The notes under the pieces: model-generated | Told to the model about the DNA's origin: nothing | Databases searched by the model: none | The model's input: the letters and a program-made list of their open reading frames with translations, nothing else | Shown here: positions 54,901 to 64,000 of the stretch, piece after piece | Numbering within the stretch: position 1 is the first letter of the stretch | Layout: every line of letters starts with the position of its first letter | From: Carposina sasakii | Taxonomy: Eukaryota > Arthropoda > Insecta > Lepidoptera > Carposinidae | Direction: 5' to 3' | Length of the DNA stretch: 64,000 nucleotides | Assembly: GCA_014607495.2 (NCBI GenBank) | Contig: CP053159.1 | Coordinates: 14,329,501-14,393,500, forward strand | Made by a program: the position numbers and the translations under genes

Positions 54901-56929
54901 AAAACGATTAACGGGCAACTGATATCTAGTCCTTTGCTCTGTAAAAAAGCATTACAGTTAAATAAAAAAGTTGTTTACACTAACGCTACCGGAACCCATA
55001 AAGTACCTTATGTATGTATAAAATCACTATTCTTCATTCATACATTCGATTATCCGAATGCCTATCGACAACAATTAGTACGGTTAAACGAGTTTCTACT
55101 GTATGTCAAAAGTGCAGTCACAGTTTAATGACAAACATTGGTAAATACCTGGTAAATTGGGACGAAAACTTCAAAGGAGATGCGTTCGTCCGGCTTCAGG
55201 TGTAAGGTGCACTTCTTGACGTCAGACTCCGTGGGGTTCTGCCCGAGCGCGCGCAGTGCGTCCCCGATCTGCGCCACGTGGATCTTTCCGTCACCGCGAG
55301 AGTCGAACAACTGGAACGCCTCCTGGAACTCTAAACATACAAACTCATTATTTAAACTGATCTCAACAGTCCAATGGCTTGACCTACCTCCACACTCAGG
55401 ATTTGTTTAATGGTTTAAGTTATGCAATCTACTCTTAGCAATTTAAATGTAATTATTTTGATATTCATTCACAGTTTAAGAAACTGAGAATTGCTATTTA
55501 GTTATGTAATCAAAATCAAAAATTAAAATGTTAAAATGTTTTTAACAGAATATATTATTATTAAAAAGTTATATTTCTTACCTCATACTTTTAAGTACAT
55601 GATGGAGTTTGTTATAAAATTGTATTGTAACATTTTGTTTGGGTTGAGGTAGGTACTTGTTTATCTTTATCTCTCCAGTTGAAAGCACAATAGTTGAGTA
55701 ACTTTAATAACTATCACCTTAATGTAAATAAATGTAGAGACATCACAACTTTACTCTTTTAGATGTAAAGTTACATTTCATATGGAAAGGTCTAAGTGAC
55801 AACAGTATAATTTGAACATTTATTTATACATATAATAAAATTGTAACGGATCAATGTTTGTGCACCCTAATCTCAGAAATGGTGGAACAGATTTCGATGT
55901 AGTTTTCAGGAATATATTTTGACAGGTCCCACTTAACATTTAGGCTACTTTTTATCTCGGGAAAATGTTTTTATTCTGGATAATTCCGACATTTTGTTTT
56001 TCTGCAGTCCACATGGACGGAGCCGCGGGTGTCCACTAGTCTCAAATATATTTTTTACAGTTTACAAAGTACAGTCATTAAATAATATAACCACACATGA
56101 TTTTGTTTATTTTATACAATACATATAATGCATGGTTCATTCTTATACCTTTCACCAATAAGGGGATAGGGGATTTTCATATCTGTTTAATTACTATTAT
56201 TACTTGACTGTGTAACATAATAATTTAAAATTTAAAATGACAAATGTATTATCTACTATCAAATTAAAGAATAGGTATAATTATTTACCAGTTATAAATG
56301 GAAGCAGGTACCACAAGTTATAGCAATAAGTTAGCTATATAGGAAATTTTTCAAAAATAACATTTACAGGTAACTATTTATATTTTTACTTGGTCTAATG
56401 TGATAGATTTGACAAAAAATACACATTTAATTGGAAGAGGAGTTATTTTAAAATGAATACCTTCTACTGAAGAAAGCTTCAACTTGGTAGGAGGCTCGTA
56501 AGTGAACATGTTGCGAGAGGAATACGCACAGCTGCGAACTGCACGCCTCGGCTCGGCGCGTCTCTACGACCAGGCCGCGGTTTCAAACTTCGCCCATATA
56601 AGGTAAATAGGGCGTTGCAATAACCGCCGCTTTCGGTAAAGACGTTGATTGACTGGCAATGACTCATGGGCGTACGACATACCTACTCTGCTCCGTCTAC
56701 TTTTGGAAACTGGTTTCAGTGTATTGTAAAATACATTATTGACAACTTTATGGTCATCAATTTAGTAAGCTGTTGATAAATTTTACCTTTGTAATTAAAC
56801 CTGAAGAATTACTCACCAGCCAACTGATCTTCCGAGTACCCAGCCTGAAACAAACAGACCATTATTTCATCTCCAAACCCTACCTAAACTATTAGCCACC
56901 GTTTAAATCATAAACTTTTATCTTACCAT
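51943..56929 (-). CDS. Mlc-c: Non-muscle myosin essential light chain, five coding exons
   Basis: Exons (high to low): start codon exon ending at 56927 (ATG 56929-56927 before GTAAGA), 56817-56844, 55149-55330, 52852-52998, 51943-52026 (TGA 51945-51943). The total is 444 nt, 147 aa, the length I recall for Drosophila Mlc-c. The sequence begins (M)[22 protein letters not shown]-hand 1 is degenerate ([12 protein letters not shown]). The linker [20 protein letters not shown] is typical of essential light chains. EF-hand 3, [12 protein letters not shown], has a full set of calcium ligands. The last helix ends NFVHLIMQG. The protein binds the first IQ motif of the non-muscle myosin II or unconventional myosin heavy chain. 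Intron 3 holds a 1.7 kb pogo-like element. The ATG-only first exon is the least certain part; an ATG further upstream cannot be excluded. It is head to head with Chk1. Confidence 0.88.
53535..54060 (+). pseudogene. Non-LTR reverse transcriptase C-terminal relic
   Basis: One frame reads [36 protein letters not shown] and, after a single in-frame TAA at about 53714, [15 protein letters not shown] and onward to about 54015. The Tyr-x-x-Val-Leu-Glu-Tyr-x-x-x-x-Trp-x-Pro and 'RIQxKFLR' motifs are typical of the region following the RT domain in Jockey/CR1-type LINEs. A (CA)n tract at 54035-54056 follows. It is nested in the pogo-like element. Confidence 0.7.
54700..54852. mobile_element. Short TIR element (MITE)
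   Basis: 'gcagaagcaacgcgatagca' at the left and, in reverse complement, 'gcaaaagcaatgcgatagcg' at the right are followed by matching 'ttgtacaa(t/a)attcgc'. The arms are about 40 bp with several mismatches. The target site is not resolved. Confidence 0.55.
55826..56039 (+). mobile_element. Helitron-like non-autonomous element
   Basis: Starts 'atacatataataaaat' and ends 'gccgcgggtgtccactag' with CTAG before T (56036-56039). Same family as 36001 and 60392. It lies in the Mlc-c intron between 55330 and 56817. Confidence 0.65.
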
Positions 56930-58522
56930 TATGTCTTATAAGATATTTATTGAAATAAAATGAAAATTACAATCACAACTTTATTTAATTTAATTCCTTG
57001 AAAATGCAAAAATGGTATTGTTTTTTAACAAAACAAGTGACGTATTCTTCTCTATGGATGTGATTTTTTATTTTTTTTAGTTTATTCCGAAGGAAAGGCA
57101 AGGGAAACTAAGCCCATACAGCCATTGTCTTTATTAAATGATTTCTGAATTTATGATGGATGACAATGATGATGGATGATGAATGGAAATGTCGGAAAAA
57201 TCCTCAAGAACAAGTGTAAAGTTAGTCTCTATGGACGTGACGTGCATGACATGACATTGACAAATGAGGCAGAGAAAGAAATCACTATATTTAGTGGCAC
57301 CAACTCGCTCGTTTACACTCCAATTCTCGTCTCATGACTCGTCTGGCTGTTCACCTATTCCCAGTTATCCCCCCAGATTTTCAGGGTCAGAAGTAGGTAC
57401 GTTTGTGTACCTTGTCTTCGTCAAATTTTTGTGTCTGTTGTTTGCTCCACTAACATTCTATATCAATACAATATTGCATTATTCATTTCATATTAATACT
57501 AGCATTTGAAGCTAGTTATACTTTTACATACGCTGCTGCTCGCTAGTTCTGCTAGCTAGAACTTGGCTTGACACGCTACCGCGTGTCTAGATACTGTACC
57601 CAACCCATATCCATGCCATAAACCATAACCGAACGAGGAGATACCAAATCTCTGAATCGAACCGTATGTTCGTAAATTTTTTTCCTCTTGCCAAAGAAAG
57701 AAAGCAAGCATTGCACCTCTTTCTACGCCATTGCCTCTTTCTACGCCACTGCGTAGAAAGAGAAGATTTAAACTTCACCTTCACTCTGTGCTTCGTATCT
57801 GAGTTCGTATCCCATTCATTATGTGAAGTGTGACTAAACTAAAAACTATGGTCCCAATCGGCAATACATACACCCGTACACCCAATGTGTAAGCCTTAAT
57901 GTTTGATTGTGTTTGAGGTTTGATCATATTATTTTGCCTGGTTGTTTGTTTGCTTGTTTCCGAACGAATGTCGGCCATTGATCTTTTCATCTGTCGAAAT
58001 CCGAGCCAGAGAGGAAAATTGAATGATGGCGCGGCTGTATCGGGCGGTGATTGGTGAACAATCTACGAAGAAAAGGAAAATGGCAAAATGGTGCATTCGA
58101 TAAGGTTAGTGTTTATTTAAATTATATATTACACGAAGACGACTACCATTTGACAATATTTTAAAGGATTATTTTGTGTCCTAACAATCGCCGCTATCGG
58201 TAGGGAAACTGTGTAGTAATATCTTCGATTAACGAGTAAATTGCAAGGCGGTCGACGTCGCTTTGTTCGGCAAACTCCACGTGCCTTCCGCCATTTGTCC
58301 TCGTTTTATTTCTCGATTTACCTCATTTTGTTATGTTTTATCCATCCCAAAACGTAGGAGGTTACGACAGGCACTGGCAGAAAAGCTTTTGCTATGAAGT
58401 TTTAGGACCTCGCTGTTGTAAATTAGGGTTCGGCATCAGCTATGGCGTGGTCCGGTGGGCCTTATTGTCGACCGGCTGTGTGACGGTGGTGATTTGTCTG
58501 TGCAGACGCGGCTGACGCTGAC
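56930..58522. promoter_or_regulatory. Head-to-head interval between Mlc-c and Chk1
   Basis: The two coding starts are about 1.6 kb apart on opposite strands, so a bidirectional promoter is likely, probably around 57950-58300, where CpG content is higher. An acceptor (tgtctgtgcag, ending at 58505) precedes the Chk1 ATG, which implies an upstream non-coding Chk1 exon; GATAAG|GTTAGT near 58105 is a possible donor. A SINE-like insert occupies about 57060-57217. Confidence 0.5.
57060..57217 (-). mobile_element. SINE-like retroposon with target duplication
   Basis: On the minus strand the element ends in an A-rich tail (T-rich at 57060-57078). It matches 6410-6582 in opposite orientation. The flanks tctctatggatgtga (about 57047) and tctctatggacgtga (about 57219) form a roughly 15-bp duplication with one mismatch, typical of target-primed insertion. 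Confidence 0.7.
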
Positions 58523-61500
58523 ATGGCGGCGCAGGGCACGCAGCCCGAGTTTGTGGAGGGCTGGCTGGTGGCCCAGGTGCTGGGTGAGGGCGCCTACGGC
58601 GAGTGAGTATTTCTGTTTACATCATTTGTTACCCAACCCATCCACATGCTTTTCCTCGTAATAAGCACAAATTATATTCTACATCTGAGCTTCTTCCCTC
58701 TGACTTGTAGATCCAGAAATATTATAAGTATAACCATGATGCTTAAGTATAAAATGATACTGTATCTAACTAGATAGTTTACAATGGGTATACATGCACC
58801 TATTTGATCATAACATTTTGTTTATCTAAAGAAAATTTAGATTACTTTCATGTCTATTGAAATTTTTATGTTACCAAGTTCTGTCACAAATATAAATTGA
58901 CATATAATCAGAAGTACTTAACTAATTTTTAATGACAATATATGAATTTAAAGTACATATTATAGGCATTAAAAAGAAGTAAAAATTATTCAAATTGTCA
59001 CCCCGGCCAGTCATCTATGGCAACACACACCATATTCATGTCTGTTTCTGAAACTGCTTTTCTTAAACATGATCTTAGAGTCTCCAAAATTTTATAAGAT
59101 TTAGAACAGACTTTTCCCTCTAAATCCCGCTAAATTTTGAAATTGAAAGGATTAAGGTCTGGGCTGGAGGAAGGCCAATCCTCGTGCTTTACGAAGTTGA
59201 TTTTGTTTTGCCCGAACCAAGCCTGAGTCATACTCGCTGTGTGTGCTGGCACTTTCAGACTGTGTCTTGCTTAAACACGAAATTATTTCCGAAAAGTAGG
59301 GTATTGGGCAGGTCTATCACAAGCTGACCCTAAACCAACTCTTGATCCACTATTAGCTCCCTTTTCACAAAAATGAACCTCAGCAGGCCCATATTACGAC
59401 ACTCCTACCCAAATCATCACTTATGATGGATGATAGCTTTGCTTCCAGATTCTTCTAAGCTGCTAGCATACACCTGTCTGTACATGGAAGATATATGAGA
59501 AAAAATATTATAGGAGACCTTTTTTTATTATTAACACAATAGTACCCAAAATAATGATTTTTAGAATTTTTGTCTGTTTGTCGGATTGTCTGTGCGTTTG
59601 TGCACACTAACCTATTTCGATGCAGTTTTCAGGAATATATTGTGACAGGTCCCACTTAACATATACCTATAGGACAGATCAAAATTAATTATGTAACTTT
59701 TTTCATTATGTAGATTAGACCTACATATTTTTTCTAGACGGTTTGAATTAATTTTGAAACATCTAAACTATGTAGATGGCTTTTGTCAGCTCTTCAGAGC
59801 ACAAGTGTTAGTCAACTCACAACATAACAGTGAGTAAGAGTCATTAACACCTTTAGCTGTATGTATTATGATACCGATAGGTTTGATTTTATTATTATTG
59901 AACTGATGATGATTCTTACATGTGGATTAGCTATTTTCCTAAAATGTTAGTGCGAATTGGAGCTTACTCCTAGCTAAATCTAATAATATGGTGGACTGGT
60001 GGAAATATGTATATACAAAATGAAACTTTGCCTTATTTGTAAATAAGTAAAATGGCATTTTCTTTTGTTTTCTTTCATCTTAGATATTTTCTCTTGTACC
60101 TAAATATATGTTAGATATTTTCTGCAATTGTATTAAAACCTATTTGAAGCAGGTAACATGGTGTTTAGCGAGGTTAGTGTATTGTTGGTAGCTTGCCGGT
60201 GCGAGCACGCGGAAGCGCGCGCGGCCTTGGTTGGCTCGCGGTCACTGCACCGGGCGCCGCTCTCCGTGCGTCTGCAGCGCGTCATTATGACACCTCGCCA
60301 AGCACTCCGCGAAGCCTTCGTGTTTTAACATTGCAATCTTTTGTTGGTTACCTTGGAACAACAAGCAACCATAACGTTTCGCTGTTTATATGTCGACGCC
60401 CGTTATTCCGTCCGCGTGGACTGCAGAAAAAACTAATTGTCGAAATTATCCGGGATAAAAAGTAGCCTATATGTTAAGTGGGACCTGTCACAATATATTC
60501 CTGAAAACTGCATCGAAATCAGTCCAGCCGTTTCTGAGATTAGCGTGCACAAACGCACAGACAAACCGACAAACAGACAAAAAATCATCGTTTTGGGTTC
60601 TATTGCGTTGATAAAGGTCTCCTATAATATTTTTTCTCATATATCTTCCATGTACAGACAGCGATCCGTTACATTTTTATTATATGTATAGATGTCGTGG
60701 CCATATCGTAGAATTGATTCAATTTGACCAGATCATTAAATTGTCTACATTTCACGATTTTGTCATCCACGTTTGGCGGAATCGTATTTATAGGGTGTCC
60801 ATAAAATCCAGAATGTGGTAAGAGTTTATTTATGGTAACAGTATGATTTTTTTGTTTTAAATATCACAATATAATATTAAAAAAACATAGAAGGCTTCAC
60901 AAAAGCGATTCATTTCTAGCTATTTATTTGTCTAGTTATTTGTCATACTCTAACCTAACCTATCGTAATCTAAGATTTTTGTTTAACAATGTTGTTATAA
61001 GCCACCATTAAGTCTAACATACGAGTACATTATACAATATAACACCCTATCCGTGGACTTCTGTATAATAACCCTACTCTCCTTAATTTGTTTTATAACC
61101 TAAAAAGCAAATCCGCCATCTTCACACATAAACAAAGCGTTTGCAGCGCCTTTACCGGTGATTCATGGAACTATTTTATGATATGATCAATAATCTTGAC
61201 CTTCGTGAAATAGTCGCGCCTTTAGTTGCCCATATCGAGAAGCTTAGATTATCATCGATCTGCCCAAACCATATCATGATGTGGCCAATAGACAGTTGGA
61301 CATTTCATGAAATGCGACCATTTCATGAAATGATCAAATCTACGATATGGCCACGACATTTAGATATAGAAGATATGTATAGATTTATGGCATTTTCGAC
61401 ATTGGAAATTTCATGTTGACTTATGTTTTTTTTAGTATTCCATACAAAAAAAAATCCCTAATAGTTACCCCTGTTTCTCGCTGTCTACAGTTTAGCTAGC

Positions 61501-63717
61501 TCAAATACTCTTGGTGTTTAGTCACAAAATATCCAGTTTCAGCAAAACGCACAACATAGGCGTTTTAAATTTCTTACAGGGATATTTTTCCCCTATTCAT
61601 TGGTATACTTACGAGTACATGCAGGTTAATCTTTTTTCTTGAATATTGTCGATTACAGAACCTTACGCGTGTAATCCGACACGCACTTGTCTTGTTTTAT
61701 TTTCAATTCCTCCTTTTCTTTACAACTGAAGCATAAAATGGATTTTTGGACTAGAAGACTATAACTAAACATGAATATAATTAATTACGCCTATATGTAC
61801 ATATAATGGTGAAATAACTTAGTTTATTTTTAGCATACCTACTTATGCTGTCAGGTGGTTTAGCCACAAAAAACCTAGATGATTGTTCAATTTAAAAAAA
61901 TATTTTATCTACCTATTCTAGATTTTTCTACCAGTCTAGTTTTTGTGCATCAATCAACACAGTCCAGCGGCCAGCCATAATATCCTTAACACAGTTGAGC
62001 CTTTTTAATAAGGTTTTCTCAATAATTTATTAAATTATCGTGCAATTAATGATTTAAGTTTCCCATTCGATGCTGGTATTGCCTTTTAATTAAATGTTTA
62101 GACAGTTTGATGGCTTTAACTTATAATGAGGCAGCAAGGGCGTAGCTAGGATTGTATGGGAGGGGTAGATTATATTCATAATATAATAAAATAAATAAAT
62201 AAATATTTTTTGTATGATAGTTGTTTTTTACGTAGTTTTATACGACCAGTGGAGTGGACTTGTAAAATGAGTGACGTTTGATTTTTTCTCATGTTGACGT
62301 ATCTATTAAAAAGTTAAGTTTTGTGTTTGCGAAATCTGCTTCTTTAGGTTTTTTATATTTAGTGCAAACAAATTATGAGTAGGCGCCATTGAATTGAGTG
62401 GCAAACTTATTTGGAAATGTTGTGTAAATGACTTTAGGAAGTGGTTCCCATTTCGTTCTTTCGGATTCTTTGTACGTGTAAATAAAATGAGGTACACTCG
62501 AGTAACTCTGGCGGCGTCAGGGTGCGGCTGGCGTTACGTACAACCTGAATAAAGAGAGCTAACCTTGGCGGTAGGGTGCGGCTGCTGGTGCACGGCGCGT
62601 CGGGCGCGCGCGTGGCGCTGAAGGTGTCGCGCGGCGCGGGCGCGGCGGCGGGCGCGCGCGAGGCGGCGCTGCAGCGCGCGCTGCGCCACCCGCACATCCT
62701 GCGCTGCCTGGGCGCGCGCGCGCAGTCCGACCCGCCCGCGCACTACCTGTTCCTCGAGTACGCGCAGGGCGGCGAGCTGTTCGACCGCATCGGTGAGTGC
62801 TTGGGCTCGGGTGATGGACGGTTGTTGTCGGCCTTTTGGTGCAGGCCAGACGGAAGCGGCGCTGCCGTCGTGCCGTTCGACGTCTTTCCAATGTATAGGA
62901 GAGTGCGTGGTTCGATATTATGTAGATAGAAAATGTGCGCCGATGGGGCGCGCCCGCACCGTTTCTTATGGCCTGCGCCTTAGGCTGTGCGGTTTCAATT
63001 CAAGAATGTGTTGGGATACGATACTGGAATTAATAAATTGCGCTGGCTTCTGTACATGCATTTTCAAGGCCCATGTATAGCAAAATTATCGAATACCTCC
63101 GTAAATAATGTTACGAGTTGAGATTCTCTTTTGAGCAGGGGCCCCTTTTAGCTGAGGTTCCTTAATCTTTAATAGTACGCTAAGTTGACGCTGATGACTT
63201 GCCCAGAGCCGGACGTGGGCATGCCGGCGGCGCGCGCGCGCGGCGTGTGGCGCGCGCTGCTGGCGGCGCTGCGCTACCTGCGCGCGCGCGGCGTGGCGCA
63301 CCGCGACGTCAAGCCCGAGAACCTGCTGCTGGATGCGCACGAGCGCCTCAAGCTCGCCGACTTCGGCATGGCCACCGTCTACAGGTCAGGTGCGGCATCT
63401 CTGAGCTTACCGATGAACCCATTCAGTATTAAGTTTCCCGTATTGTTTCCAATACGTAAATTATTATCTAGCGTCGAGTTATCATCAAACTCTGTCAAAG
63501 AATTTTGTGAGCCACTTATGTTAGCCAATGCGGCCAGTTGAATACTGAGTGTTCGCTCTGTGCAGACACGGGTCCCGCGAGCGGCTGCTGACGCGCGTGT
63601 GCGGCACGGCGGCGTACTGCGCGCCCGAGGTGCTGACGGCGGGCAGCCAGCCGTACCGCGCCGCGCCCGCCGACCTGTGGAGCGCCGGCGTCGTGCTGCT
63701 GGCGGCGCTGTGCGGGG
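58523..63717 (+). CDS. Chk1: Checkpoint kinase 1, first four coding exons (partial)
   Basis: Exons: 58523-58602, 62575-62792, 63207-63384, 63566-63717, with donors and acceptors in agreeing phases. The gene continues past the window. The 209 residues visible cover most of the Ser/Thr kinase domain: FVEGW then the P-loop GEGAYGEV (21-28), Lys43 in VALKV, Glu56 in helix [17 protein letters not shown] hinge (ending 99), EPDVGMP (100-106), [12 protein letters not shown] (131-142), DFGMATVYR (151-159), [11 protein letters not shown] (171-181) and [16 protein letters not shown]. [15 protein letters not shown] and RERLL after the DFG segment are specific to Chk1 (Drosophila grapes), the ATR effector that restrains Cdc25 after DNA damage. 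The segment around helix C ([15 protein letters not shown]) is shorter and Ala-rich compared with other Chk1 proteins. Coding GC is extreme. Confidence 0.9.
58985..59470 (-). pseudogene. Tc1/mariner-type transposase relic
   Basis: The minus strand at about 59250-59130 reads [20 protein letters not shown], then [20 protein letters not shown], followed by a stop and [14 protein letters not shown] followed at this distance by DWPxxSPDLNP is the catalytic second/third Asp region of IS630-Tc1-mariner transposases. The expected Asp before PAHTA is lost, and stops are present, so it is dead. It lies in Chk1 intron 1. Confidence 0.75.
59476..59675 (+). mobile_element. Truncated Helitron-like copy
   Basis: Contains 'tgtctgtacatggaagatat' through 'aggtcccacttaacatatac' of the family seen complete at 60392. 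Both ends are lost. Confidence 0.6.
60392..60692 (-). mobile_element. Helitron-like element, near-complete copy
   Basis: On the minus strand it starts TCTATACATATAATAAAAAT (60692 downward), contains 'gtaacggatcgctgtctgta' and ends at the 'ccgcgtggactgcag...cgtcgac' side near 60392. It is immediately followed by the MITE at 60693. Confidence 0.65.
60693..61358. mobile_element. 666-bp MITE with TGTCGTGGCCATATCGTAGA termini
   Basis: TGTCGTGGCCATATCGTAGA at the left equals the reverse complement of the right end (tctacgatatggccacgaca). Inside the right arm, 'tttcatgaaatg' is repeated. No transposase. Target duplication is unclear (A on the left, T on the right). Confidence 0.7.
61359..62574. other. 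Remainder of Chk1 intron 1
   Basis: AT-rich. No exon with acceptable splice sites and coding composition was found. The ORFs at 61165-61419 and 62306-62497 are spurious. Confidence 0.45.
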
Positions 63718-64000
63718 GTACGTAGCGCCGCGCCGCAAAATGTCCAATTCCCGTTTGGTCTTATTCGGTAAAATAACCAATTTACACTTGAACTGATTCG
63801 CAAAATGACATTCAGTATTCACATTTGATCCAATTCGTAAAATGTCCAATTATTGTCTTTTGCATAATATCCACGTAATTATAAAGAAGCGTTTTGACAA
63901 ATCCGATTCCAAAATCTAATTAATCATGGCAATTTGTATCAAAGACTACCTCTCTATGTATAAAGTTTCAATTTGAATAGGAATGTTTATATCTTGTGAA
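63718..64000 (+). other. Chk1 intron 4, cut by the window end
   Basis: Starts with donor GTACGT at 63718. The frame stops within a few codons. The sequence is AT-rich to the end of the window. Confidence 0.6.

Larger units (their letters stand above)
53402..55101. mobile_element. Pogo-like element, 1.7 kb, carrying nested insertions
   Basis: Left CAGTAGAAACTCGATTATCC and the reverse complement of the right end (CAGTAGAAACTCGTTTAACC) are flanked by TA at 53400-53401 and 55102-55103. No transposase is present. Inside are a non-LTR reverse transcriptase relic and a TIR element at about 54700-54852. The right end lies 47 bp into the intron from the Mlc-c exon at 55149. Confidence 0.72.

Noticed and set aside
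57781..57990. Minus-strand ORF MKRSMADIRSETSKQ as a possible first exon of Mlc-c
   Set aside because: It does not provide an ATG in phase before the AGYSEDQLA exon, and the ATG|GTAAGA at 56929 gives the expected 147 residues.

Overview
The window is nuclear DNA of an insect, almost certainly a moth or butterfly (Lepidoptera). The evidence is spliced genes with insect orthologues, short GC-rich exons in an AT-rich background, and many transposon relics of types common in lepidopteran introns (Helitron-like TC...CTAG elements, TA-target MITEs, a hAT, a mariner, RTE and other non-LTR fragments). I assembled every gene model by hand from ORFs, splice signals and reading phase. Family names rest on recognised motifs, not on a database search.

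Layout. 1-813 (+): last exon of a SID-1-like membrane protein. 814-6150: non-coding, with a deleted mariner at 3627-4547. 6701-7177 (+): small intronless gene of unknown function with a long AT-rich 3' tail. 12259-13548 (-): intronless, membrane-anchored GH18 chitinase. 14212-22268 (+): seven-exon ninein-like centrosomal gene (694 aa), divergent from the chitinase. 22269-27062: non-coding 3' region. 27063-30561: a MITE split by a 3.3 kb hAT element, just downstream of the next gene. 30613-37117 (-): ten-exon single-pass receptor-like protein with MANEC and LDL-A domains (474 aa). 37118-45057: mostly non-coding, with one candidate exon. 45085-48351 (+): five-exon PP1 inhibitor of the PPP1R14 family (141 aa). 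49727-50638: pogo-like element. 51943-56929 (-): five-exon non-muscle myosin essential light chain (147 aa). 58523 to beyond the window end (+): first four coding exons of the checkpoint kinase Chk1, head to head with the light chain.

The genes do not form an operon or a common pathway. Two themes recur: ninein, the myosin light chain, a PP1/myosin-phosphatase-type inhibitor and Chk1 all relate to the cytoskeleton or cell division, and the exons of ninein, the receptor and Chk1 are extremely GC-rich (Ala, Arg, Gly and Pro-rich products) while introns are AT-rich. This makes isolated GC-rich patches useful flags for missed exons.

I found no clearly new multi-gene system. The best leads are the in-frame catalytic-domain deletion in the mariner, the hAT-in-MITE insertion that may separate a gene from its poly(A) signal, transposons and duplications lying against ninein splice sites, a 46-bp palindromic insertion with 9-bp direct repeats, and a possible alternative first exon for the PP1 inhibitor.
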